64,000 nt of DNA from the NCBI GenBank assembly GCA_015039315.1, contig WIDE01000009.1:434001-498000 (forward strand), written 5' to 3'. The translations under genes were made by a program, and so were the position numbers. Numbering within the stretch: position 1 is the first letter of the stretch; every line of letters begins with the position of its first letter. The notes below the pieces were generated by a model. That model ran no database searches and had not been told where the DNA came from. It saw only the letters and a program-made list of their open reading frames with translations. Source of the stretch: Clavulina sp. PMI_390. Its lineage: Eukaryota; Basidiomycota; Agaricomycetes; Cantharellales; Hydnaceae. Shown here piece after piece: positions 26,621-38,317 of this stretch.

Positions 26621-28123
26621 CGTGGTCGTTGTTGTCCGGCTTCCAGTTGCGTCTTGGTGACCGTGGGAGCTCACATGCGTAATGGCTGTTTCCCACACTC
26701 CATGACAGACCAATCATCACCAACAGAACTAGGGGTCATCATCTCAAAGCGATTTCTACTATATTGGCATCTAGGATAAGATACCAGTATTGTGCAGTGA
26801 GATCCCGGACTCCCACTTTGTCAAAGGAGCAAGGCAATGAGATTCATCCCACCCATCGTCAACGTTTGATTCAATCTGCTAATATCATAACCCGAATCAG
26901 AGACCCTTTAGTGCCATACAAGCGCAGGGTAGATCCTAATACCTGAACAACAGTTGGGAATCTTTGGACCGCAATGATATTCCACAAACGCACCGTCTCA
27001 TACGAAAGCATTGAATTTCGGATGATCGTACCCCAACTCAGCAATAACCAAGAATAATGCCTCCCCTCTGATCTATTTCAATTTCATTAGCTTCAGTATT
27101 CGCCATTCGTCCGCGGTTCCCACAAAACCACGTACAGTTCTGAAGTTGATGCCGATATACTCTACGGTTTCCTGTAGGTAGCGCCGGCTACTTGGACAAT
27201 ATATTATATAGTGCTACACCCAGGTTCCCCGGGTGAAACCGGTAGCGGGATCCTTCGATTCTTGAGCGTGCGGGCAGTCCCTGGCACACAATCACAGAGA
27301 TCGGTGGGTCAGTACGCTCACTTTGACCTTACTTTCAGTGATCCTTAGGTCGGATCAAATGCATGCTTGAGGAATCTTTGCAGCCGCGGTATATCGACGT
27401 GGAAATATATTTGCCGAGGGTTTCTCCCCCCCTTGGCGTTGGAAACATCGCATTCCCTACTGATAAGTGCCAGCGCTGGGCCGAGTAATGGATCCCCAAG
27501 CCGAGCTACACATGATATACTGATCAAAGCACTCCTTCAAAGTATCTTGATTATTTGTTAAATACTTCAGGATGAGCAGGCGATGGTTACTGGTGTCGGA
27601 ACACAATAGTGGATCACTTCTTGAGTCATTATATCATAATATGATAGTGATTATGTCATCGATTTGTAGAGATCTGCTCTCAATGCCTTTTGAGACCTCA
27701 CCGGGGATCCTAGAGGATGACTCTGTGGTTCGCTCACTTTTAATGCATATATATCTTGGTTCTCTTTCGCTCTGAACGGTCTGTGACGCGTTACCGACGC
27801 GAATCGCGTCCTCGATCACGATGTTCGAGCACAATGTTGGAAAGCTGAGTCGTTCACTACGCGCTCAGAGCGCATAAACGCACCCCTTTGGCGAATCGAA
27901 AGGCGTTCCAGTGGAGACGACTCGGTTATCTGCACGCGCAGCCAATTGTTATGATGTTTGGTTCGGGGAGATACCAGCGGCAGGTACAAATTGAGACCAA
28001 ACTAAAGCGATCGGGTTTCCCCCTTCCTCCAGCCCCCCCTCAACATCCATCGCCTTCAAGCTCTGTCTGGTCCGACAGAGAGCCTTCTATCAAACATCTC
28101 AAATCTCTCTACACGCCTTCACC
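26621..28123. other. Divergent intergenic region, AMP-binding gene / histone H1
   Basis: 1.5 kb between divergent ATGs. Only short ORFs (up to about 75 codons) without motifs. It must contain the histone H1 promoter near 27900-28120. No RNA gene or repeat recognised. Confidence 0.4.
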
Positions 28124-29706
28124 ATGTCTACCAAACCTGCTACTAAGAAATCCGCTCCAAAGAAGGCCTCAACAGTGCCTAGTCACCCCCCTTTCGTTGA
28201 GATGATCACTGTACGTTCAACATCGCCATTTTTTGTGCGCTAGAGGTCCGATGGGGACCCATCGCTTGTTTCGTGCCGTTACGTGGTGGTTTTATGGTGT
28301 TCTGAGTGCTCTGCGCGGGTTTGATGGTCTGCTTATCATGTCTCACGACAACACCTTGAGGTGTCATGCCTACTGCACCCCCGCCACGCACACTTCACAT
28401 TCCGACGGTTATGAAAGTTCTTCTCTGGGCTTTTACCCCCTTTTCTGTGCTGTTTTCAAGTTGTCAAATTTCTTGCACCGCTGGCTTGGGCGCTATCGTT
28501 ATGCGTGGGGAGATCCCATGACCGTAACCCCGCGCCCCCCGAAATCCCCCCTTCTGCATTCCTCGCGATTCATCGTTACAAACGACCTATTAACAACATA
28601 CTTTTATGCGCTTAGGAGGCCATTGTTGACGATGCTGACCGCACTGGAATCTCTCGCGCCAATCTGAAAAAGTATGTTGCTCGATAAGGGGAGGGTTTGG
28701 AATCTGTCCTCAACTGACCCATCCATGCATCTCAACTTCACCTTCTCGCCACAGATTCATCACCGAGCGTTATGGCATTGACTTCAATGCGAGCATGACC
28801 AGCCAGCTTAACCGCAGCATCAAGTCTGGCGCTGAGAAAGGCACTTTTGCACTGCCCAAGGGTGAGCGAGCATGAGAGCACGTGGAATTTCCTTTTCTGA
28901 TCACTCACCCCGAAACGCGACGGACTATTGCTGGGCGTCTTTCAGGTATTTCCGGCAAGGTTAAGCTTGCTCCTAAGAAGGATTCAGCCAAGGAGAAAGA
29001 GAATAAGCCTGTGAAGCCTTCGTCATCGACGGGTGCGCCCAAGGCCAAGGCGGCTAAACCGAAGGCTTCGGCGACGGCACCCAAGGCCGCGAAGCCTGCT
29101 GCATCCAAGCCGAAGGCCAGTACCTCCACAACTAAGAAGGTATATTGCAACAATTGCCTTAGCTTCTTCCTACATCTACCTCCCTGACGCCACGATCATT
29201 ATAGGCTGCGGACAAGTCAAAGAGTGCAGCGCCAAAGAAAGCGGTAGCCAAGGGGCCGAACAAGGGCGCCGCTACTACCGCCAAACCTAAAGCACCTAAA
29301 GCTTCCACTACGAAGGCAGCAGCACCAACAAAGCCGAAAGCTGCTGCCAAACCCAAAGCAGTGAGCACGGAGAAGAAGAAGGCCTCATCGGCGAAGACTA
29401 CGTCGAAGAAGGTGTGAACCGATCGCAGTCACTGTATTCTGGCGAAGTGCGTGCTGATGATAACCACATCATAATTCCAGGCGGTGACCGCGAAGCCTAA
29501 GGCTGCCAGTGGCGCCCCAAAGCCAGCCAAGAAAGCCTCCACTGCTAAACCAAAGCCGAAGGCGGAGAAGCCCGCAAAGGCTCCCAAGGCTGCTAAGGCA
29601 CCAAAGGCATCAAAGGCCAAGGTAAGAGCTAATTACCTATAATTGTACGCGTTATCCTGAATAATATCTTCTCTAGGCCACACCAGCGGCGCCCAAGGCT
29701 GAGTGA
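28124..29706 (+). CDS. HHO1: Linker histone H1
   Basis: Exons 28124..28210, 28616..28671, 28755..28861, 28946..29139, 29205..29411, 29481..29621, 29677..29706; 273 aa. It binds linker DNA at the nucleosome dyad. The winged-helix globular domain is at about residues 20-75 (PPFVEMITEAIVDADDRTGI, then NLKKFITERYG, then LNRSIKSGAEKGTFALPKG). It is followed by a long Lys/Ala/Pro-rich tail with repeated KPKA/APK units. There is a single globular domain, unlike budding-yeast Hho1 with two. The first intron is 405 nt, long for this genome. The tail exons (194, 207, 141 and 30 nt) carry repetitive lysine-rich sequence, so tail exon boundaries rest on splice consensus and phase, not on conservation. 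Confidence 0.93.
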
Positions 29707-30074
29707 AAGGCAATCCCATCTTTCCCAGCTGTTCCTCTCATCTTTGGGAGCCATTTCGGTGATCTCTCTCTGATGGTTCTCCTCGCTGCTCTGTCTCGGT
29801 GATTTAGCCTCTGGAGGCTTTAGTCATCTAGTTCCTTGGTGCTACTCGTTCTTGTTGGCTTCCCTTTGTGTATTATCCATAGTACTGTAAATCGTCGCTG
29901 CTATCTCCGAGTGCTATTCTGACCTAATATATACTAAAATACACAAATGGCTCCCCCGAGAAAGCAGATTCAAGCTAAATCAATCATGAGTGATTTGTGC
30001 GGCCATCGGGGGATCGAGGAGACTATTTACGTCGACGCTTGAGTCAACCCGCGAGCCAAACACGGGCCTGCTTC
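29707..30074. other. Spacer histone H1 to SHQ1
   Basis: 368 nt, both genes on the plus strand. Presumed 3' UTR of H1 (T-rich, ctctctctg runs) followed by the SHQ1 promoter. Nothing coding recognised. Confidence 0.4.
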
Positions 30075-31910
30075 ATGATTACTCCAAAATTCAGCTGTTC
30101 TCAAGATGATACTCGTGTCACGACCAAATGCTATATGCCTGCTATCAGGGTAGATGATATTTCGCCTCGGAATGTTGTCAGATACTTACTGCTTCTTGCC
30201 ATATGGTTCTCCTTGTGTGATTTTTTTCTATGAACGGAAAGGCTTCCGATGTCGACATCCACGTTGATGGGCAGCTTGTGACTCTCCACGTGAACCCTTA
30301 TTTCCTAAGACTTACATTTTCCCATCGCCTTGTGGAAGACGATGAGAGCAGCGCCCAATACGACCCTTCGACCGGCTACCTAACCATTGTCTTGACGAAG
30401 GAGGTGCCGAACCAGCACTTCGATGATCTCGACCTCCTTGCCAAATTACTGGCTCCTTCTACGTCCGCTTCGTCTATCCCAGCTCCACGTCCATCAGGAG
30501 ACATGATTGAGATCTCCGCGCGACACGAAGCAGACATCGAGGTGGAGGATGGGTTGTGCGACCTTTCATTGGCGAACGAAGGGCCAAATATGCCATTCAC
30601 CAATAACAATAATATACAGAAAAAACCGTTGATTGAGGTACTCGCAAGTGAATCTGCCGATCCTGATGACGAGGAGGTGGAAATTGAGCTCCCTCCCGGA
30701 GTCACACCCAGCGACGAGTTACTGAAAGAACGTGCCGTGTTTCTAGAGGGTAAGCCCGGTCCAGTATTCTCCGTGCGGCAATCTTATCTATATTTTGATA
30801 TTACGGTCTTCTCTGACGGCACTAGCTGCCAAGAATGACTGGCGACTCCCCCAGTCCGTGGCTGAAGAAGAAACTCCTCTTGTATCGATTGGCACTCGTG
30901 TGGGATACGGCTTCTTGGACGCGTACTCTGGATATTTCAAATATACTGGGCAAACTCCAAACGAGGTCAATGAGCTTGGAGAGCTTGCTGAAACAGCGGT
31001 TCTCCCAGTAAGGACTGAAATGAGAACGGCACACGAGGACCAGAAGTGGGATGGCGAATACTATATGTATGGGCCCTCTTTCTTGCCCAGCGTAAAAATT
31101 GCTCACAAGTCGTGGCTTAGGGCCGATTTCATGAACGATGACGAAATCCAGGAACTTATCAGCTGGGAGAGTCCTTTTCCGTCAACCTCTGCTACAGCCG
31201 CCTTCGAGTTCACTCAAGAGGAGCAAGATGTGATGCTGAAGCTGCCCAGGAAAGAATGTAAGTGTTGAAAGGGCGTCAATTCTTCGTCGGTGGCTTGCGT
31301 TGACGTATGGTGGATTGTTAGACCTTCCAACCCCTGCGCAGAATCATCAACTTCACATGGCACTGCTCTGTATTCTCTTCGGTTTTGCATATGACTGCCG
31401 CACGACTCAGCATGACCCTACATCGGAATCTGCATGGACAATCGCCGTGCTTACGCCTTGCTTCTCTGCCCTCGATGTCTCCTTCACCTCCCCCGAGTCA
31501 GCGTTTCGAGCATCATATCGTCGCGCTTTAACATTTCCTCTCTACCGGAATTGGGAGCTCTGCGAGAGAGTTCGGCAGGACGTGGGGCAGATACTTGCTG
31601 GGGGGAAGCGAGAGGTCTGCCGAAGGCTGCTGGAGGTCCGTGCTATCTTAGAGAAGCACGAGGTTTATTACATCTACAACAAGATCTGGGTGGATGATTA
31701 TTGCGTTTGGATCCAGTCCCAGGCCAGGTCTGTAACTGGTGATCGCCCGTACTTGCAAATATCCCCTAACCCTGATTGGTTCTCAGCGATGGCTCCATCA
31801 GAAGCTTGGGAGATTCTGTCCAGTCTCTCAAGATGAGAAAAGCTCTCATTGGATGGGGTTTAGCGGAGCTGGAAGAAGCTGCTCTTGACATGGATGATGA
31901 CACCGCATAG
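30075..31910 (+). CDS. SHQ1: Shq1, H/ACA ribonucleoprotein assembly chaperone
   Basis: Exons 30075..30149, 30242..30749, 30826..31257, 31322..31727, 31787..31910; 514 aa. Shq1 binds the pseudouridine synthase Cbf5/dyskerin before H/ACA snoRNP assembly. The N-terminal CS domain (about 1-95) begins MITPKFSCSQDDTRV and includes DVDIHVDGQLVTLHVNPYFLR. The C-terminal SHQ1 domain contains YGFLDAYSGYF, YRNWELCERVRQDV, YYIYNKIWVDDYCVWIQ, then SDGSIRSLGDSV and GWGLAELEEAALDMDDD. The last intron (31728..31786) was placed because reading through it stops early, while splicing restores the conserved C-terminus. It converges on a minus-strand gene 142 nt away. Confidence 0.93.
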
Positions 31911-32052
31911 CTGACAACGAGACAACATCCAGCGGAGGGTCGAGACCCGCCCTCAGTACCCGAAGAATATGTTTTGCCTCATGTTAGAAAGAATTAGATT
32001 GGCAGAGTGGGGTGTTGTGCCACGATAGCATAAGAGAATAGTGAATAACAGT

Positions 32053-32818
32053 TCATATTGACGGGTTCACCCACAGAGCCTGAGTCGGAATCAGATACCG
32101 CAGGAGGGTTCAAATTGAATACGGTGCTTACTTTACTTTTCACCTTCTCCTCACCATTCTCCACGCTGCGCACTGTTGTTCTCTCTCCAACACTAGGGCT
32201 ATTTACTACCCTCGATAATGTTGCAAGTAGTGACTTGTCGATGGAGTACGTTTTGGCTAGCGCCTGAAGATCAGATGGAGATGTGGTCTCTTTGCGTGCG
32301 TCAAGAAGATCTGCAAGAGTGGCTGCAGACATCCTGTTTGGTATTTGGGTATATGATAGGGCTTGCTCCTCGGACGTCCTGCGAGACTCGAACAATTTTG
32401 AGGCAGGGTTGGCAGCTAGGGCGGGCGTTATTGGTGTTTGTCGAGGGTCAGTGGGGAGCTGTAGCAGAGATAGGGACTGTGAGTTTTCTAGAGTCTGGGA
32501 ACGAACGAGTGGATTGGAGCCTGACATCATTTTGACCAACTTCCATGCGTCGAATATTAACTTGACCAAGTTGATGCAGGCCAGCAACAAGTTGAGGGTC
32601 TTTAGAGTCTTCTATAATAGCTTTGGAAATCGGCATTGGTACTGGGGAAACGCTCAGGAGAATTCTGGGATGAGCTCACAAGAGCTTTTGTGGTCTTGAG
32701 CTTCGAGACCAGGGCGCCTTGGAGGGGTCTGCGCTTCAGGGTTAGTTCTCGCACCTGCCCACGCTGGAGGGGGTCTTGATGGAAGTTTGCGAGCAGCTTT
32801 CGAGCCTGAGGAACCCAT
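32053..32818 (-). CDS. Small fungal protein with N-myristoylation motif, function unknown
   Basis: Minus-strand exons 32818..32680, 32641..32526, 32458..32132, 32079..32053; 202 aa. The N-terminus MGSSGSKAARK fits the N-myristoyltransferase consensus (Gly2, Ser6, basic 7-8). The middle reads LVAGLHQLGQVNIRRMEVGQ and the C-terminal half has RMSAATLADLLDARKETTSP and LQALAKTYSIDKSLLATLSR, helical and probably globular. The chain ends ALWVNPSI. Intron 2 (32459..32525, GTCAGG donor) is the least certain; the other junctions fit phase and consensus. A shorter 3' splice that skips the last intron would instead give an unrelated tail. I recognise the pattern as a conserved fungal family but cannot name a function. 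Confidence 0.62.
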
Positions 32819-32939
32819 AGTAATGTTGTTGCTTGGCTCTGTTGTGGCTTGCGCGTCGACATCAACTGCGGACAACTGCACCTCCTACCCGCCAACGACA
32901 AATTCTGCTTGACGAAAGCTACTCATGAGCTCATAAGAA

Positions 32940-35900
32940 ATGTCTACTGTTGCAACATCACCAGCGTTAGACCTCTCTGTATCGCCGCTCGCGTCGGATG
33001 GACACCCAGCCACAAATGGGAACGGAAACGCAAACCCCTTGGCTTCTGTGGATCCATCCATATTTCGCTCATATCTGTTAGCACTATTACCGCCTGTACT
33101 GGGAGCATCATTAGATGACCTGGAAACGACTCTTTTCGACGACGAGTTCGATGAGCGCGTGGTCAGGTTTGCCTCTGACGGTGGAGGTGTAATATACGTG
33201 GTCAAGACGCGAGTCGATGCCGGGGGTTCGTACAAGACTGCTCTTCGATACGAGAATGTGGCACTAACAACATGTGCCGTAGATGATGGTCCACCTTCTT
33301 ATTCATATGCTCTCACTATCCAACTCACCTATACCCAAACCACTGTAATGGCTCTTGCACTCATCAAACGAACCCCGGTTCTCGATACCCTCGTCCCTCT
33401 CGCCTCCCAACTCAGCATCCTCAACTTATTCGGTGGGGAAGAGACACCATACGAAAATTTGCATGCGGTCGTCAGCTATGCCGTCAAACCTTGGTTTGAC
33501 GCGTTTGTCGGTACTCGCGGTGGGGCTAAGGACGGAGACGGCAAAATGGGAATTCCGATGACCAAGAAGAAGTTTGCCGAACTTGAGCTGTCTCTCCTCC
33601 ATCTTCAACAAAATGTCGAAATTCCCGAAACCCATCTCATCATACATCCGATCATCCAACGCGCTGTTGCTCAGGTATGTGCCACACGAATGTCATGGTA
33701 TGGGAAGCAGTGAAGACTCATAATCTATGACTTAGGCTCAAGCTAGCGGGTCGCGACCAGATGTAAACGATCTTCCTGCCAGTCTCCTTAACGACTCCAC
33801 CTTCCTCAACACCCTCCAGAGTCACGTCAATACGTGGATCAAATCTATTCAAGCTGTGACGAAGCTCTCAAGAGATGTGTCTTCTGGGACAGCTTCTCAA
33901 GAGATCAACTTCTGGCTTAGTCTCGAGCACGCTTTGGAAGCAATAGAGGCGCAGCTCCACAGTGCTGAAGTGCTCATGGTCATGGACGTCCTCAGGAAAG
34001 CAAAGCGATTCATGGCGACTGTCAGTTTCGTTGTGGATACTGGCCTCAAGGAGGCCACCGACTTGGTCCACAAGTACAACCAGTTAATGAAGGACTTCCC
34101 TCTCAACGAGCTGCTTTCTGCGACAGACCTTGATAAGATTCAGGAATCCCTGGCACTCATCTTCGGCCACATTAACAAGAGGCTACGTCTCTCGTGAGCA
34201 AGTTCTTACCTCCATGCTCATCCTCATACTAACCCCAAGTGTCTAGCCCCTACCCCATTCGGCGAGCCCTCCCCCTCGTTGAAGCTATCTCCCGAGATTT
34301 CAATGATCAACTCCTTCGCGTCCTTACATCCCACCGTCTCCCATACACCCCATATGACACATTCGATCGCCTGTTGAACCAAGCGCAGGGTATCTTCCGA
34401 ACATGGGATGATCTCATGAAAGAGTTCACCAACGTTGCGCGAGAGGTCACCAGGCGAAGATCTGAGAAGTTCATTCCTATCAAAATCCAGGCCGCTCATA
34501 GCAAGCTTGCCGACCGCTGTCGGTATCTCAAAGATTGGCGAAAACAGCATGAACAGTTAGCTGTGATGACAGGGCCGACCAAAGGCCTAAGCAACGTTGG
34601 TAAGGAGGTTGGTGGGATGGATATGGAGGAAGAAGTACGGGAGGCCTACGAGATCGTAAAGACTATTGACGTCCTCGACGTCTCCACCGGCGAGTATCCC
34701 TTCCCCCTGTGTGAAGTCTAGAATGCTGATATTTCCTTCATTGTTCAGAGGGGACGGAGATTTGGACAACAGCTGAGGCTGCATACAACGAACGAGTAGC
34801 TCGGGTTGAAAACCAGATCATTGCCCGGTTACGGGACCGTCTTGGCACAGCTCGCAATGCTAACGAGATGTTCCGTGTATTCTCGAAGTTCAATGCGCTT
34901 TTTGTTAGGCAGAAGGTTCGCCACTCCACCGCTACTCCCGAACCAAACCTCTCATCCTTTTTGTCGTGTGACTAGATTCGAGGAGCTATTCGTGAATATC
35001 AGACCCAACTGATTGATTCCGTAAAAGAGGATATCACACGTCTCCACGACAAGGTACTTTGCGGTCAAGCTACTTTCCTCATATCTGAGACTCATTTATT
35101 CCATACAGTTCAAGACGCAATACAGGTTTTCAGAAGCATACCACATGTCTCAGATGAGAGATTTGCCACCTATCGCTGGTGCAATCATCTGGGCACGAGA
35201 AATCGAGCGACAACTATCGACATATATGAAGCGTGTCGAGGACGTTCTGGGCAAGGACTGGGTTCTCTATGCTGAGGGCCAAAAGCTGCAAACCGAGTCT
35301 GCCTCGTTCCGAAAGAAGCTCGACACCAGGCCACTGTATGAAGGCTGGATGCACGACATCAATCGGCGGGACATGAACATCAATGGTCGCTTATTCGAGA
35401 TCGTTCGGTTACGTGGGGGCGGCTACCAATTGGCGGTTAACTTCGACGCTCAGATCATCACACTCTTCAAGGAGGTTCGCAATCTTTTATGGCTGAACTA
35501 TCAGGTGCCTCATACAATTGCCAATATGGCGAGAGATGCGAGACGGGTGTACCCCCATGCAGTCAGCCTTATGGAGACTGTTCGGACCTATCAGCAAACG
35601 CTGGACTTGATTGAGAAAAACCCGGCAATTGAGATTTTAGTTGCTGAATTTCGGAACGAGGGCCAGCGAATGATCACCAGAGGTACGCTCAAATTGCCAC
35701 CGCAGATCTCCTTCCTCCCTACCGCAGATTCCCCTCTCCCGGCTATATTGAACAGTACATGACTTTGATACGGTATTCTGACCGGTTTGCTTTCAGGCAT
35801 GAACGTTCGTTGGGATTTCTTTGTGAATGCATTTGATACCCATCGGTACCTTCCCGCGGCCGGGCTGGAGGGCCGAGAGAACAGGAATTTGGCGTATGTA

Positions 35901-38317
35901 CGAGAATTCGCTGCAACTGTGTCAATTCTACAGGTATGCGCCAGATTGGCCACACTTCTCGCACCACCTCGGACATCTAGACTGAGTGATCCCCTTCCAT
36001 GATCCCGTCCGTGGCCTCGTTGCTGCTTGTAGGACAAGACAAATGCCCTGATTGACTCTTACCGGGAGATCAACCACGTCGTGGAGGAATTGACGACATG
36101 TGCTTTCACTTCCCAAGCATTTGGTGACCTGATCGCCAAAGTTCAGAGTTCAGTGAGTGATTTTTGCGTTCATCTCTTCCCATGTCCAGCAGCAGCATTC
36201 GCTCCCTAGATTCAGATGTTCCACAAGAGCATCTCTGTCTATTTGGCATACTAGCTTATGTTCTAGACCATCTTTATTCGCCTACAAGCGTTTCGGCCCG
36301 GACTATGAGTTTCCTTTCTCTGATCTGCCGATGTTTAGATTGATCGCCTCAACCTTGAGGGCTATGCTAACCTCGAACACTGGGTGGCCCGGCTCGACGA
36401 GCGGATAGAGGGCACGCTGCTTCAACGCCTCATTGCAATCATCCAGCTTTGGTGTGCCGAATTCGAGCGAACAGATGATGGTCGGGATGATTTCTTGAGC
36501 GGTGGACACGGCACTGGAGGCATGGGTGGTCGTGACGGCACGGTCAGCAAGCGGCGTGGCGAGAAGAAGATGCTCAAAGATGACAAGGTCTGTGCACTCT
36601 TTGTGGTCAATGAGACGTTACTCAATCTGCATTCTTCGCACCCCGTACCTCATCCCACTTGCATACATCCGGTGACATGCATCGCGCCCGACGACGACGC
36701 TTTGATGCGGCCGCTCCCGCACCCACGCGACATTCCGCCACGCGTCGTTATCGGCGTCGGTGTCGGGCTCTCTGTGCTAATCACTTTTCAAATGAATTGG
36801 TGCTGTTGGCACATCTAGAACGTCGAGGGCAGTTTGATTCTCCAACCTATCGTGCATGAAGTTCGCATCCAAGATCAAGTCATTTTCCTGGACCCTCCAA
36901 TCGAGCAGGCCCGGGAAACATGGATTCGCCAATTGCACGAATGGCTCGGTGGGTGGTTCATTCCCCTTATTCCGATAGCAGCCTCCTTGACTCTACACCC
37001 TGTTATATCCAGCGGTCGTCTGTGGCACTCGAAGAATCCAGAGTTCACGTTACGAGATAGGGTTGCAGATGCGTGGGCATACCCTAGCTGAGACCACCTA
37101 TACATCCCTCGTACGTCTTCAGTTACTCCGGCTTTCTTGTCCCTTTTCTTTGGCTTCAATGATTGTTGCCGATCTAATCATCGGCGTTGACCCCCGAGGC
37201 TGCACACTGTTCCAGTGTTGCGATTCCTTCAGCTTCCTCTTTTCCCTGCTTTTCATTCTGCGCCGATCTTCGCCAGCGTTCTACTTCGCTTGCCGTTGAG
37301 ATGAGCGTGAGCGCTGGGTCTCATACTTGCTTGAGATTACGGCAGTCTTCGTTTTTTCTCTTCCCCATGTGCGATTAGAAGCTTCGGGTGGGTGGCCAAC
37401 CCACCCACGCAGGCTGATAACGGAAATCCACGGATTCTCCCAGCAATCTGCAACCCTGATGCAGACGAGCCGTTTTCTCTGATTTTCTGGTTTCCTGTTG
37501 ATTTCCCGCTTCTTTGGGTTCAACGTAGCTCTGTGTGCATAAATATGCGCATTCAAGCGATGGCGGCTGCCTCCTCGGATCGTCCGTGCCTCGAGGGTCA
37601 CTCTGGTTATTTTCTCCGAAGTGTCTCCTTTTTATTCTTACGGCCATGAACGCGAAGCAGGCTGCCATTGTTTCGTCAGCTGGTTAGGAACGCGCGCGCC
37701 AGGGCACGGCCTGCCGTTTTTGATTTTCGTTTGTTTTGATTTCTGGTTTGTCTGATGATTTACTGTGGGATGGCTCGCTAAACTTGGCTCCGCTTCTTGG
37801 TCATCATGGTTTCTCGCATCACACTGTGCACTTTGCACGATATATGGCGCCGGATCAACACCCACAGCTCACCAAATTGCCTCCGGAAACGCTCGCCCGG
37901 CCGTTCACGCTGATCGAGAACAAGGTGCAAGAGGTCACAGCCTATGTGGGCAAATGGCTCCAATTCCAATCGCTCTGGGACCTGGAAGCCGAATTTGTAT
38001 TTGCTCGGCTGGGCGACTCCCTCGCGTCGTGGCAGCAACTGTTAGGTGAGATCAAAAAGACGCGTGCAACCTTCGACAACTCGGACACAGCGCGTAGTTT
38101 TGGGCGTGTCCTCGTCGTGGACTACGAGCAGGTGCAGGCGCGCGTAAACGCCAAGTATGACAGTTGGCAGCGCGACGTGCTGGGCCGGTTTGGCGTCAAG
38201 CTGGGTGCAGCTATGAAGGATATCCATGCAAGCATTGTCAAGGCACGGAATGATCTGGAGCATCATTCGATCGAGGGCATGATCGGTGGCCCAGGGGCGC
38301 GCCCATTGCAGCTATAG
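32940..38317 (+). CDS. DYN1: Cytoplasmic dynein heavy chain, tail only (no motor domain)
   Basis: Exons 32940..33674, 33736..34193, 34247..34689, 34749..34915, 34976..35053, 35109..35682, 35797..35933, 36033..36152, 36339..36587, 36820..36949, 37014..37111, 37868..38317; 1,212 aa. The sequence is the DHC N-terminal tail (DHC_N1), which dimerises and binds intermediate chains: [69 protein letters not shown]. It ends [20 protein letters not shown], then [10 protein letters not shown], 12 unconserved residues and a stop. No linker (DHC_N2) or AAA/P-loop sequence follows in the 2.9 kb to the next gene. Intron 34690..34748 has a GC donor (G|GCGAGT); introns 36588..36819 and 37112..37867 are long. 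It is a split heavy chain, a tail-only paralogue or a rearranged gene. Confidence 0.87.

Noticed and set aside
29033..29290. Arg/Pro-rich ORF inside histone H1
   Set aside because: Frame-shifted reading of the Lys/Ala/Pro-rich H1 tail, which has the expected H1 frame and spliced structure.
36875..37159. Minus-strand ORF in the dynein region
   Set aside because: Antisense to dynein exons 10 and 11, whose sequence is conserved on the plus strand.
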